Positions 1 to 8,008 are shown, numbered from the stretch's first letter. The stretch is 64,000 bases of DNA from an uncultured Tessaracoccus sp. (GCF_943914565.1 NZ_CALUCN010000005.1:62001-126000), one strand, 5' to 3'. A program made the numbers and translations. Notes: generated by a model from the letters alone, not told the origin.

Positions 1-559
1 CGTCCCGCCGCCCGAGGTGGAGGACGATCGGCAACGCGCTGCGGGGCTTGGGCACCCGGTCGGGCAGCGTGATCGCGTTGGGCACGATGGCTGGCCAGAT
101 CCCGGTCACGCCGTGCGCGGTGCGGGCGGCGGCCCGGGAGACCGCGAGCGAGCGGCGTCGGCCGAGCCGGGCGGCGCGCCACCTGAGCGGCAGCGCCCAC
201 GGGCCGACGGGGAACTGCGCGTGGTGCGTGACCACGAGCCGCGGCGCCCAGGTGGCGACGGCGTACGCGATGCCCGGGGTGAGCGGTTCGTGGACGTGGA
301 CCACGTCGCAGTCGCGCAGCAGGGCGCGCGCCCGTCGCGCCTGGCCGGGAGCGATCGCGAGGTGGGCGACCGATCCGTTGGCGCGCACCGCGACCGAGGG
401 CCCGAGGAGCCACTCCCCCGGTTCGCCCGGGCCGGTCCCCGGTGCGACGACGAGGACCTCGTGACCCCGGGTACGCAGCCATCGGGCCAGCCCGCGGACG
501 TGGCTGCCGACTCCGCCGGGGACGTCGAACGAGTAGGGACAGACGAGCCCGATCCTCAC
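1..559 (-). CDS. pimA: Phosphatidylinositol alpha-mannosyltransferase PimA, 5' part only
   Basis: GT4-family glycosyltransferase, cut by the window edge after about 186 residues. The N-terminus reads MRIGLVCPYSFDVPGGVGSH, the classic GT4 start with the GG(V) nucleotide-sugar loop, followed by a Rossmann-like domain containing VVHVHEP and VVTHHAQ. In the family, PimA transfers mannose from GDP-mannose to phosphatidylinositol at the inner membrane face, the first step of PIM synthesis. The GTG start overlaps the stop of the PatA-like gene by GTGA, so the two are translationally coupled. The function is inferred from the N-terminus plus the thrS-HIT-patA-pimA order; another GT4 enzyme is possible but less likely here. 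Confidence 0.85.
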   Translation of the reverse strand, partial: MRIGLVCPYSFDVPGGVGSHVRGLARWLRTRGHEVLVVAPGTGPGEPGEWLLGPSVAVRANGSVAHLAIAPGQARRARALLRDCDVVHVHEPLTPGIAYAVATWAPRLVVTHHAQFPVGPWALPLRWRAARLGRRRSLAVSRAAARTAHGVTGIWPAIVPNAITLPDRVPKPRSALPIVLHLGRRD

Positions 560-1377
560 CGCAGCACCGATCTCAGCATGAGCCACGACTCGGGCCGTCG
601 ACGCACCCCGTCGGCGAACGTCTCGACACAACCGGCGAGCAGGTCCTCGGCGGTGTCGCCGGTGATCACGTCGGAGACCGTCATCACGAGGTGGTCCCCG
701 TCGAACCAGATGGTGACCGCACGCAGGTCGGCACCGGTGCGTCGGGCCACGACGGCGGGCCCGGCGGGCACGCGGAGCGTGCGGTCGGTGCCCGGCCAGG
801 GCACGTCGACGCCGTGGCGGCCGAAGACGCGGTCCGCCAGCAGGCACACCATGCGGCCGGCGCGGACCTCGCCGGCGAGGACGGACACCAGCTGGGGGCG
901 GTCGATCGGGTGGATGCGCATGCCCATCTCGGCCCGCGCGCGTCGGAACCGTTCGTAGAGTCCGTCCGGGAGCCGCTCGGCGACGCTCACGACCTCGATG
1001 CCCTGCGTCGCGCACCACGCGCCCGCGAAGTCCCACGACCCCATGTGCGGCAGGGCGAGGACGAGGCCGGGCCCGGCGAGTGAGGCGTGGAGCTTGGCGA
1101 CGTCGGCGTCGTCGATGCGCGCGACCGCACGGAGTTCGTCGGCGTCCCAGTTCGGCAGTGACAGTGACCACAGCGCGTTGCGCAGCCAGTGCTCGAGCAG
1201 CGCGCGTCGGCGGCCGCGTCGGCCAGTGGCGAGTCGCACGGTCGACTCCCACGCGCGCACCGCGGGCAGGGGCAGCAGCGCCAGCACGGGGGCGAGCCAC
1301 CGTGCGAGCCGGTCGGCGCTTCGTCGCGACAACCGACTGCCCAGACCCCAGAGCAGTCGTGTCCTCAGGCCAGCCAT
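556..1377 (-). CDS. patA: Phosphatidylinositol mannoside acyltransferase (PatA/LpxL family)
   Basis: 273-residue protein of the LpxL/HtrB lysophospholipid acyltransferase family. The HX4D catalytic motif is visible as PHMGSWDFAG near residue 118, followed by the PAG/VPxG-type region (LRVPAGPAVVARRTGA). In actinobacteria this enzyme acylates the mannose of PIM1/PIM2. The start ATG at 1377 lies 13 bp inside the HIT gene and the stop overlaps pimA, so it sits in a tight co-transcribed block. An open frame runs further upstream to 1782 but is antiparallel-type arginine-rich shadow sequence inside the HIT gene, so the ATG at MAGLRTRLLW is preferred. No pgsA lies between HIT and this gene. Confidence 0.85.
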   Translation of the reverse strand: MAGLRTRLLWGLGSRLSRRSADRLARWLAPVLALLPLPAVRAWESTVRLATGRRGRRRALLEHWLRNALWSLSLPNWDADELRAVARIDDADVAKLHASLAGPGLVLALPHMGSWDFAGAWCATQGIEVVSVAERLPDGLYERFRRARAEMGMRIHPIDRPQLVSVLAGEVRAGRMVCLLADRVFGRHGVDVPWPGTDRTLRVPAGPAVVARRTGADLRAVTIWFDGDHLVMTVSDVITGDTAEDLLAGCVETFADGVRRRPESWLMLRSVLR

Positions 1378-1907
1378 GCCTCCGCCAGCTGGCGACGCGC
1401 GTCGTCGAGGAGTTGCGGGACCGCCTTGGTGCGGCCGATCACGGGCAGGAAGTTCGCGTCGCCCTGCCACCTGGGCACCACGTGCTGGTGCAGGTGCATC
1501 GCGATGCCCGCGCCGGCGACGTCGCCCTGGTTCATGCCGATGTTGAAGCCCGCCGGGCGGCTCACCGCGCTGAGCGTCCGCACCGCCTGCTGGGTGAGCT
1601 CGGCCATCTCGCGTGTCTCGTCGTCGGTGGCGTCGACGTAGCCCGAGACGTGCCGGTACGGGCACACGAGCAGGTGGCCGGGGTTGTACGGGAACAGGTT
1701 CATCACGACGAACGCGTGCTGCCCGCGGCGCACGATGAGCCCGTCGGCGTCGTCGCGACGGGGGCTCGTGCAGAACGGGCACTCCCCCTCGTCGCGTGGC
1801 TTGCCCTCGCCGTCGATGTAGACCATCCGGTGGGGCGTCCAGAGGCGTTGGAACGCGTCGGGCACCCCCGTGAGGTCCTCCGGGCGCTCGCTGTCTGGTC
1901 CAGTCAT
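1365..1907 (-). CDS. HIT-family protein, Ap4A phosphorylase-like
   Basis: 180-residue histidine-triad protein. The triad is seen as HLHQHVVPRW near residues 138-147, and an N-terminal CPFC pair (residues about 44-47) is typical of the actinobacterial Ap4A phosphorylase branch (Rv2613c type), which splits diadenosine tetraphosphate phosphorolytically. The ATG overlaps the thrS stop by ATGA. Its place directly after a tRNA synthetase fits a role in removing Ap4A, a synthetase side product; that link is inference. Full-length, with no motif missing. Confidence 0.88.
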   Translation of the reverse strand: MTGPDSERPEDLTGVPDAFQRLWTPHRMVYIDGEGKPRDEGECPFCTSPRRDDADGLIVRRGQHAFVVMNLFPYNPGHLLVCPYRHVSGYVDATDDETREMAELTQQAVRTLSAVSRPAGFNIGMNQGDVAGAGIAMHLHQHVVPRWQGDANFLPVIGRTKAVPQLLDDARRQLAEAWLA

Positions 1908-3925
1908 CGCTGCTCCGCGGTGGGGTTGGTGTTCACGCGACGGCGCACGTGGTCGACGATGTCGGCCACGGCCTCACCGACGGGCACGTTGTTGCGCTGC
2001 GACCCGTCGCGGAACCGGAACGAGACCGTGCCACCGTCGCGGTCCTCCCCGCCGGCGATGAGCATGAACGGCACCTTCGACTTCTGCGCGTTGCGGATCT
2101 TCTTGCCGAAGCGGTCGTCGGAGGTGTCGAGCTCGACGCGGATCCCCTCGGCCCGGAGCTGGTCCAGGATGCCGGAGAGGTAGTCGTCGAACTCGGCCGC
2201 CACGGGGATGCCCAGCACCTGCACCGGCGACAGCCACGCGGGGAACGCGCCGGCGTAGTGCTCGGTGAGGACGCCGAAGAACCGCTCGATCGAGCCGAAC
2301 AGCGCCCGGTGGATCATCACCGGCCGCTGCCGGGTGCCGTCGGCGGCCTGGTACTCGAGCTCGAACAGCTCCGGCTCGAAGAAGTCGAGCTGGATCGTCG
2401 AGAGCTGCCAGGTCCGGCCGATCGCGTCCTTGGCCTGCACCGAGATCTTCGGCCCGTAGAACGCGGCGCCGCCCGGGTCCGGCACGAGGCGCAGCCCGGA
2501 GGCCTCGGCGACTTCGGCGAGCGTGCGCGTCGCCTCCTCCCAGGTGGCCTCGTCGCCGACGGACTTCTCCGGGTCGCGCGTGGAGAGCTCGAGGTAGAAG
2601 TCGTCGAGGCCGTAGTCCTTCAGCAGGTCGAGGACGAAGCTCAGCAGGCTCGAAAGCTCGTCCTTCATCTGCTCGCGCGTGCAGTAGATGTGCGCGTCGT
2701 CCTGCGTGAAGCCGCGGGCCCTGGTGAGGCCGTGGACGACGCCGGACTTCTCGTAGCGGTAGACGCTGCCGAACTCGAACAGGCGCAGCGGCAGCTCGCG
2801 GTACGAGCGCCCCCGGCTCTGGAAGACGAGGTTGTGCATCGGGCAGTTCATCGGCTTCAGGTAGTAGTCGACGCCCTGCTTCGTGACGTTGCCCTGTGCG
2901 TCGCGCTCCTCGTCCATGCGCATCGGCGGGTACATCCCGTCGGCGTACCAGTCGAGGTGCTTCGAGGTCTCGAAGAGGTGCCCCTTCGTGATGTGCGGGG
3001 TGCTGACGAACGAGTACCCGGCCTCGACGTGGCGACGGCGGGAGTACTCCTCCATCTCCATCTTGATCATCGCGCCCTTGGGGTGGAACACGGGCAGGCC
3101 CGAGCCGATCTCGTCCGGGAAGCTGAACAGGTCGAGCTCGACGCCCAGCTTGCGGTGGTCGCGCTTCGCGGCCTCCTCGAGCCGGGTCACGTACTCCTTG
3201 AGGTCAGCCTTCGTCGCCCAGGCGGTGCCGTAGACGCGTTGGAGGCTGGCGTTGCGCTGGTCGCCACGCCAGTAGGCGGCCGACGAGCGCATGAGCTTGA
3301 AGGCCGGGATGTAGCCGGTGTGCGGCACGTGCGGGCCGCGACAGAGGTCCTTCCACGCCACCGATCCGTCGCGCGCGACGTTGTCGTAGATGGTGAGTTG
3401 CCCGGCGCCGACCTCGACCGACGCGCCGTCCTCGGCACCCGCGGACCCCTTGTCGGTGATGAGCTCGAGCTTGAACGGCTCGTCCGCGAGCTCGGCGCGC
3501 GCCTCGTCGTCGGTGACCTCGCGGCGCACGAAGCGCTGCTTGGCCTTGACGATCTGCTGCATGCGCTTCTCGATCGCCTTGAGGTCCTCGGGCGTCAGCG
3601 GCTCGCACTGGAAGTCGTAGTAGTAGCCGTCGGTGATCGGCGGGCCGATGCCGAGCTTGGCGTCGGTGAACACGTCCTGCAACGCCTGCGCGGTCACGTG
3701 CCCGGTCGAGTGCCGCAGGATGGCGAGCCCCTCGTCGGAGGTGATGAGGACGGGGTGGACCTCGTCGCCGTCGTGGAGCTCGCGCATGAGGTCGAGCGTC
3801 TCGTCACCGACGCGCATCGCGACGACGCTGCGGTCGTCGCCGAACAGGTCGAGCCCGGTGGTGGGCGTCGTCAGCTCCACCCGGTCCGCCCGGTCGTCGC
3901 GGTGCACGGTGATGACGCCACTCAT
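1904..3925 (-). CDS. thrS: Threonyl-tRNA synthetase
   Basis: 673-residue class II synthetase. In order: N-terminal TGS domain, second additional domain with the HSTGH editing motif, catalytic core with motif 2 (RLFEFGSVYRYEKSG) and the zinc cysteine in MNCPMHN, and a C-terminal anticodon-binding domain. It charges tRNA-Thr in the cytoplasm. The start at 3925 (MSGVITVH) is chosen because it places the TGS domain at the N-terminus; an in-frame ATG at 3976 would add 17 residues unlike the family. The Shine-Dalgarno sequence before 3925 is weak. It heads the thrS-HIT-patA-pimA operon and has an unusual leader (see the small frame at 3986-4024). Confidence 0.96.
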   Translation of the reverse strand: MSGVITVHRDDRADRVELTTPTTGLDLFGDDRSVVAMRVGDETLDLMRELHDGDEVHPVLITSDEGLAILRHSTGHVTAQALQDVFTDAKLGIGPPITDGYYYDFQCEPLTPEDLKAIEKRMQQIVKAKQRFVRREVTDDEARAELADEPFKLELITDKGSAGAEDGASVEVGAGQLTIYDNVARDGSVAWKDLCRGPHVPHTGYIPAFKLMRSSAAYWRGDQRNASLQRVYGTAWATKADLKEYVTRLEEAAKRDHRKLGVELDLFSFPDEIGSGLPVFHPKGAMIKMEMEEYSRRRHVEAGYSFVSTPHITKGHLFETSKHLDWYADGMYPPMRMDEERDAQGNVTKQGVDYYLKPMNCPMHNLVFQSRGRSYRELPLRLFEFGSVYRYEKSGVVHGLTRARGFTQDDAHIYCTREQMKDELSSLLSFVLDLLKDYGLDDFYLELSTRDPEKSVGDEATWEEATRTLAEVAEASGLRLVPDPGGAAFYGPKISVQAKDAIGRTWQLSTIQLDFFEPELFELEYQAADGTRQRPVMIHRALFGSIERFFGVLTEHYAGAFPAWLSPVQVLGIPVAAEFDDYLSGILDQLRAEGIRVELDTSDDRFGKKIRNAQKSKVPFMLIAGGEDRDGGTVSFRFRDGSQRNNVPVGEAVADIVDHVRRRVNTNPTAEQR

Positions 3926-3985
3926 TGGTTGCTCGCTCTCTGCTGGATGTCGTGTCGGCTGGTTGCCACCCGCCATTGTGCCCCA

Positions 3986-4024
3986 TCAGGCCCGGAGGTC
4001 GTCGAATGCTGGGTGGTTGTCCAT
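3986..4024 (-). CDS. Possible leaderless 12-residue leader peptide upstream of thrS
   Basis: A short frame encoding MDNHPAFDDLRA starts exactly 6 nt after a TAGACT -10 box, the same geometry as the probable leaderless genes in this window. It ends 60 nt before the thrS ATG. It contains no threonine codons, so classic threonine-codon attenuation is not supported. It could be a translated upstream frame that modulates thrS, or simply the first bases of an untranslated leader. Seen: frame, box and spacing. Function is unknown. Confidence 0.3.
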   Translation of the reverse strand: MDNHPAFDDLRA

Positions 4025-4030
4025 GCGGGA

Positions 4031-4036
4031 AGTCTA
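4031..4036 (-). promoter_or_regulatory. -10 box TAGACT of the thrS operon
   Basis: TAGACT on the minus strand, 6 nt before an ATG (4024), predicting a transcript that begins at or next to that ATG and runs through thrS. The -35 region is occupied by the stem of the upstream terminator hairpin. Confidence 0.5.
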
Positions 4037-4065
4037 CGGCCGGTGTGCAGGACGCACACCGGCCG
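4037..4065 (-). terminator. Hairpin terminating the upstream ABC operon
   Basis: Perfect 12-bp inverted repeat (CGGCCGGTGTGC and its complement) with a 5-nt loop, just past the stop of the ABC permease. No T-run follows, so this is an actinobacterial L-shaped (U-less) terminator at best. It also sits directly upstream of the thrS -10 box. Confidence 0.6.
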
Positions 4066-4074
4066 ACCCACGGT

Positions 4075-5172
4075 TCATGGGGTACGCAGCACCTGGACCG
4101 GATCACGCCACGCCGCGAACGACGCCGGGGGTATGGCGCTCACGGTCGCCGTCAGCACGGCGAGCACCGCCACGGCCACCATGAACTCGAGCGGCGGGCT
4201 GGCGCCCAGGCGTGCGGTGAGGGCCCATCCCCCGCCCATGCCGGCGGCCGCGCCGACGAGGGCCGGCAGCAGCGTCCGTGTGGTGACCAGCGCGATGATG
4301 GTGCCCCGAGTGGCGCCCAGTGCGCGACGTCGGCCCAGGTCCTTGCGCCGCACGAGCGCGTCAGCGAGGACCACGACCGCGATCAGCAGCGCACCTCCGG
4401 CGAGCACGCCGAGCAGCAGCGTCCTTCCGAAGCGGCCGAAGTCCCCGACCACCTGCGCCCGCAGTGTGGCGATGTCGACGGGAGAGGTCACCTGCACGTC
4501 GCTCATGGTCTCGGGTGCGACGAGCCCGAGCACCACGTCTTCCGCTGCGCTCGCGTGGGCGGGATCGTCGACCACCACCGAGAGCGTCGTCGAGTCCCGG
4601 TCGCCTGCGACGTAGATCACGCCGGCGGCGAACTCGTCGAACGGTGCACGCGGTGTGAACGAGCCCACGACGGCGTGCTCCTCGGTCCCTGACGGCGCGG
4701 CGTCCACCACCCATCCGTACGGGGTGTCGAGGCCGAGCGTCGTCATCGCCGGCCCCGAGACCAACGCCTCGCCGACGCGCGGCCTGCGGCCGGCAGTGAT
4801 GGTGACGGCGTCCTCGACGTCGCCCACAACCCCCCACGCGGGGACGCGCTCCCCGCCGCGTCCGACGTGCCCGGCCACCACGTCCTTGGCGAGGACCTGC
4901 CCCACGGCCCGCTCCGTGATCGAGAGCGCACTGCTGGCCAGGACGACGTCTGGCGGCAGCAATCCCTTCGCACGCGCGTCCGTGACGGTGAGCACCCGTG
5001 AGCCCGCGTCGTCGAGCCTCGTGGCCAGCTCCTGCTCTGCGGCGGCAGTGCGCCCCACGGTGCCGATCGTGGCCCCCACCATGAGGGCAACCAACACCGT
5101 CACCAGCGCCGAAGGCACCTTGTTGGCCCACGTCGTCGCGAGTGCCTCGCGCAGCAGCATGGTGGGCTTCAC
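4075..5172 (-). CDS. ABC transporter permease, FtsX/MacB-like
   Basis: 365-residue membrane protein with the FtsX/MacB layout. One transmembrane helix lies near residues 21-39, then a large extracytoplasmic domain to about residue 255, then three helices at the C-terminus (LLLGVLAGGALLIAVVVLAD and two more). The segment ADALVRRKDLGRRRALGATRG is the cytoplasmic loop typical of the family. The GTG start at 5172 overlaps the ATPase stop by GTGA; an ATG at 5160 is an alternative. It is the last gene of the lipoprotein-fusion protein-ATPase-permease operon. The substrate is unknown; MacB-type pumps export peptides, lipoproteins or drugs, or transmit mechanical signals. Confidence 0.8.
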   Translation of the reverse strand: MKPTMLLREALATTWANKVPSALVTVLVALMVGATIGTVGRTAAAEQELATRLDDAGSRVLTVTDARAKGLLPPDVVLASSALSITERAVGQVLAKDVVAGHVGRGGERVPAWGVVGDVEDAVTITAGRRPRVGEALVSGPAMTTLGLDTPYGWVVDAAPSGTEEHAVVGSFTPRAPFDEFAAGVIYVAGDRDSTTLSVVVDDPAHASAAEDVVLGLVAPETMSDVQVTSPVDIATLRAQVVGDFGRFGRTLLLGVLAGGALLIAVVVLADALVRRKDLGRRRALGATRGTIIALVTTRTLLPALVGAAAGMGGGWALTARLGASPPLEFMVAVAVLAVLTATVSAIPPASFAAWRDPVQVLRTP

Positions 5173-5804
5173 AGCGCCAGCACCTCGTCGGCACGTTCGA
5201 GCACGTACGGATCGTGGGTGGCGATGACGACGGTTCGGTGTCGACCGGCCGCGGCGCTCAGCGCGTCGAGGACCTCGGCGGCGTTGACGCGGTCGAGGTT
5301 GCCCGTCGGTTCGTCCGCGAGGACCACTCGCGGATCGGTGACCAGTGCGCGGCACACCGCGACCCGCTGCGCCTGGCCGCCGGAGATCTCGCCAGGGCGG
5401 TGGTCAGCCCTGCGGTCCACGCCCATCCGCGTCAGCAGGGCCATCGCTCGCTCACGGGCTCGACGTCGGCGCCATCCCGCGTACATCGCCGGTTCAACCA
5501 CCGAGTCAAGGATGGTCCGTGACGCGTCCAGCGCAGAGTCCTGGAAGACGAAGCCGATGCGCGATGCGCGGACCGCGCTGCGTCGTCGATCGGGGTGCGT
5601 CGAGACCGGCACGCCGTCGACGAGGACCTGCCCCCGGGTGGGCGTCAGCATGAGGCCGAGGACGTAGAGCAGGGTGGACTTCCCGCGCCCGGACGGACCG
5701 GTGACCGCCGTCATGGCACCTTCCCGGAATTCGTGCGAGAGCCCCCCGAACAGTTCCTCCCCGCCACGCCGGTAGGCGAAGGAGAGGTCTCGGACCGCCA
5801 GCAC
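5169..5804 (-). CDS. ABC transporter ATP-binding protein, MacB/LolD-like
   Basis: 211-residue ATPase. Walker A GPSGRGKST (residues about 37-45), Q-loop FVFQDSA, signature ISGGQAQR, Walker B VVLADEPTGNLD and the switch histidine in IATHDP are all present, so it should be active. The EPTGNLD form of Walker B is characteristic of MacB/LolD-type ATPases and agrees with the FtsX-like permease it overlaps. It starts at GTG, 1 nt after the stop of the membrane fusion gene. Powers an export or mechanotransmission complex. Confidence 0.88.
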   Translation of the reverse strand: MLAVRDLSFAYRRGGEELFGGLSHEFREGAMTAVTGPSGRGKSTLLYVLGLMLTPTRGQVLVDGVPVSTHPDRRRSAVRASRIGFVFQDSALDASRTILDSVVEPAMYAGWRRRRARERAMALLTRMGVDRRADHRPGEISGGQAQRVAVCRALVTDPRVVLADEPTGNLDRVNAAEVLDALSAAAGRHRTVVIATHDPYVLERADEVLAL

Positions 5805-5805
5805 G

Positions 5806-6939
5806 TCAGCGGCCCGTCTCGGAGGGCGCCGGTGACGGCGACGGCGCCCCCTGTTGCGCAGCGGTCTCGCCGACGAGTACCTCGTCCCCGTCCGCGATCC
5901 CTTCCAGGACCGCGAGGCCTTGTCCGGAACCCAGGACCGTCACTGGCACCCGGCCGCCCCGTGTCACGACGTGAGGTGACCCGTCTGCGTCCGCACGTAC
6001 GGCAGCAGCAGGCACGGCAGGCCCTGAGACCTGCGGCACGACGATCACCTTCGACCGCAGCGTGAGCGAGGGATCGGTCGGCAACGCCGGGCACGCGTCG
6101 GCGCAGACCTCGCCACCACCGGGCGCCCGGAGCACGAGCTCGTACGAGCCCTGTTCGCCCTGACGCGTCTCGGCAACGACGGCCTTCCAGGTGTGATCCT
6201 CAAACGACACCTCGATCGTGGCCTCGGCAGGCACCTGTCGCAGCTGCTCCTCGGTGAGCACCATCACGAACTCGCGCTCCCCCGTCGATGCACGGACCGC
6301 TTCCTCGCCGCCAGCCAGGACCTTGCCCTGAGCGATGTCCTGCCCCAACGTGACCCGCATGGGCAATCGGGGAAGGGCGACGAGCTCCCCTCTCGCAACC
6401 GTCCCGGTGGCCGGGCGGCCCTCGGCCTTCTGCCAGGCCTTGACAGCGGCCTCCGTACCACCGCCGAACGTGCCGGACGTCTTGCCGTCGAAATGACCCA
6501 ACGAGGCGAGCAACTCCTGCAGAGCGCGCACGTCGTCGCCGCGAAGGTCCTTGCGCAGGTCCCGCCACGATGGTCTCGGCGCTTGGACAGCCCTGACCGC
6601 GACGTCACCCACGCGGTAGAGGACGCTGCCGAGCTCGACGGTCCCGGCGTGGGTCTCGGTCACGACACCGGCGAGCCCGTTCGTCGCGACGGGCCGCAGG
6701 GGCTGACGCATCGTCGTGGAGAACGGGAGGGAACGTCCGACGGTGGCCCGACGCGCGGACGTCCACACCTGCGCCGCTGGCGACGTGGATTCAACGGCGG
6801 CCGGTGTGAGTGTGACCCTGCCCGCCCACCACCCCGCACCAGCAGCGACCGCGACGGCGAGGGTGACGGCGCCGATCCGCCACCAGCGCGATCGGGAGCG
6901 CGTGCCCGGGGTACGTCCGTCGTCGGCAGCGTCGCTCAT
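5806..6939 (-). CDS. Membrane fusion (HlyD/MacA-like) protein with peptidoglycan-binding domain
   Basis: 377-residue protein. A single N-terminal membrane anchor lies at about 21-42 (WRIGAVTLAVAVAAGAGWW), then a lipoyl-like region, and a PG_binding_1 domain at about 130-181 (DVRALQELLASLGHFDG). The C-terminal beta-rich region ends in a proline/serine tail. A CADAC cysteine pair near residue 275 may form a disulfide outside the membrane. Gram-positive fusion proteins of this layout work with MacB-type ABC transporters; the peptidoglycan domain would tether the complex to the wall. ATGA overlap with the upstream lipoprotein. The substrate cannot be read from sequence. Confidence 0.8.
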   Translation of the reverse strand: MSDAADDGRTPGTRSRSRWWRIGAVTLAVAVAAGAGWWAGRVTLTPAAVESTSPAAQVWTSARRATVGRSLPFSTTMRQPLRPVATNGLAGVVTETHAGTVELGSVLYRVGDVAVRAVQAPRPSWRDLRKDLRGDDVRALQELLASLGHFDGKTSGTFGGGTEAAVKAWQKAEGRPATGTVARGELVALPRLPMRVTLGQDIAQGKVLAGGEEAVRASTGEREFVMVLTEEQLRQVPAEATIEVSFEDHTWKAVVAETRQGEQGSYELVLRAPGGGEVCADACPALPTDPSLTLRSKVIVVPQVSGPAVPAAAVRADADGSPHVVTRGGRVPVTVLGSGQGLAVLEGIADGDEVLVGETAAQQGAPSPSPAPSETGR

Positions 6940-7565
6940 TCGGGGCAGACCTCCATGAGGTGACGGTGGGCGGTCTCATCGAGCTCGGGCAGGTGCGCCC
7001 AGGCGAGCCACCAGTCCCCGGCCATCGCCTGGTCGACGAAGACGTCGAGCGTGGGCGGCTCGGGGATCTCGTAGCCCTCGTTGCGCAGGCACTCGGCGAG
7101 CTGGCGCTGCAACTCGTGTGCCTCTGGCCAACGCGGATCGTCGCGCGACTCGAACTGCGGCTCCTTCTGACCGGCAAATTGCTCCTCGCACCGTTTGCGC
7201 GTCGCTTCCCACGCCTGTTGCTGCTCCTCGGGGACGCCACCGGCCACGGTGAACGAACGCTCGACACGGTCCACCTCCAGCTCCCAACCGTCCTCCTCGA
7301 CGCACGCAACGTTCAGTTCGAAGAACCGACGCTGTTCCTCGGCCCGCTTGGCGACGAGGTCACCCCGCGTCGGTGCGCTCGCCGCAGATGCGGAAGATTG
7401 AGGAGTGTTGGACGCGGCAGGATCAGTCGAGCCACCGTCGGGGGCTGCGCACCCAGCCACCAGTGTCATGGCCGTGACAAGCACCGCAAGGAGCGAGTCG
7501 CGACCGCGACGAGCAACGACAACGGTGCGGGACGCTCCCCTTCGGGGACTGGCAGGAAGGAACAT
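6936..7565 (-). CDS. Lipoprotein of the ABC export operon, unknown function
   Basis: 209-residue protein with a basic N-region, hydrophobic core and lipobox LVAGC (Cys39), then a serine/alanine-rich linker and a soluble domain with several cysteines (NVACVEEDGW, RKRCEEQ, ECLRNEGYEIP, MEVCPE). I do not recognise the domain. Repeated 'ACVEEDGW' and 'CLRNEGYE' blocks suggest two copies of a small cysteine-centred unit. It heads the operon and overlaps the fusion protein gene by ATGA, so it is probably a surface partner or substrate-binding component of that pump. The first in-frame ATG gives a rather long 38-residue signal; a shorter start is possible. Confidence 0.7.
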   Translation of the reverse strand: MFLPASPRRGASRTVVVARRGRDSLLAVLVTAMTLVAGCAAPDGGSTDPAASNTPQSSASAASAPTRGDLVAKRAEEQRRFFELNVACVEEDGWELEVDRVERSFTVAGGVPEEQQQAWEATRKRCEEQFAGQKEPQFESRDDPRWPEAHELQRQLAECLRNEGYEIPEPPTLDVFVDQAMAGDWWLAWAHLPELDETAHRHLMEVCPE

Positions 7566-7643
7566 GAGGCCTCACTTCGCAACGGGCGCGCACCTGCGCA
7601 GGACAAGCAAAGCACATCCCGAGCGCAAGCCGAGGAGGGCAGC

Positions 7644-7669
7644 AAAAAAGGGCCCCGTTCCGGGGCCCT
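7644..7669 (-). terminator. Intrinsic terminator of the tRNA operon
   Basis: On the minus strand a 9-bp GC-rich stem (AGGGCCCCG and its complement, 3-nt loop) is followed by six T residues, a textbook Rho-independent terminator. It starts 2 nt after the CCA of tRNA-Val(GAC). Confidence 0.9.
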
Positions 7670-7671
7670 CG

Positions 7672-7746
7672 TGGTGGGCGATGCCAGGATTGAACTGGCG
7701 ACCTCTTCCGTGTCAAGGAAGCGCGCTCCCACTGCGCCAACCGCCC
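7672..7746 (-). tRNA. tRNA-Val (GAC)
   Basis: The minus strand folds as a full cloverleaf: acceptor GGGCGGT/ATCGCCC, anticodon stem CTTCC/GGAAG around loop TTGACAC (anticodon GAC), T-loop GTTCAATCC, discriminator A, and an encoded CCA. Third and last gene of the Gly-Cys-Val operon. Confidence 0.95.
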
Positions 7747-7747
7747 G

Positions 7748-7818
7748 AGGTGGAGACGGGATTTGAACCCGTGTACACGGATTTGCAGTCCGTTGCCTCG
7801 CCTCTCGGCCACTCCACC
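7748..7818 (-). tRNA. tRNA-Cys (GCA)
   Basis: Acceptor GGTGGAG/CTCCACC, anticodon loop CTGCAAA (GCA), T-loop GTTCAAATC, discriminator U as required for cysteine identity, and no encoded CCA. One nucleotide separates it from the Val gene, so the primary transcript must be processed tightly. Confidence 0.95.
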
Positions 7819-7863
7819 ACCGATGGAGGCCCTCCCCCATCGGGAGTGGGAGAGACATCTCCG

Positions 7864-7936
7864 AGCGGACGACGAGATTCGAACTCGCGACCCTCACCTT
7901 GGCAAGGTGATGCTCTACCAACTGAGCCACGTCCGC
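7864..7936 (-). tRNA. tRNA-Gly (GCC)
   Basis: Acceptor GCGGACG/CGTCCGC, D-loop CTCAGTTGGTAGAGC, anticodon stem-loop TCACC-TTGCCAA-GGTGA (GCC), T-loop GTTCGAATC, discriminator U, no encoded CCA. First gene of the operon, about 36 nt from the predicted transcription start. Confidence 0.96.
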
Positions 7937-7978
7937 CTGTGCTTCGGAATCGCTTGCCGCGCTTCCGGCGCGTAGAAG

Positions 7979-8008
7979 ACAATAGCGCACTCGAATCCTG
8001 ATGCACAA
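7979..8008 (-). promoter_or_regulatory. Predicted promoter of the Gly-Cys-Val tRNA operon
   Basis: On the minus strand TTGTGC (8008-8003) and TATTGT (7984-7979) are separated by 18 nt, each matching 4 of 6 consensus bases. They are placed to start transcription about 35 nt before tRNA-Gly. Confidence 0.45.

Noticed and set aside
3926..4065. T-box riboswitch for thrS
   Set aside because: No T-box sequence or specifier-loop structure is visible in the short leader; the only strong stem lies upstream of the -10 box and belongs to the preceding operon.
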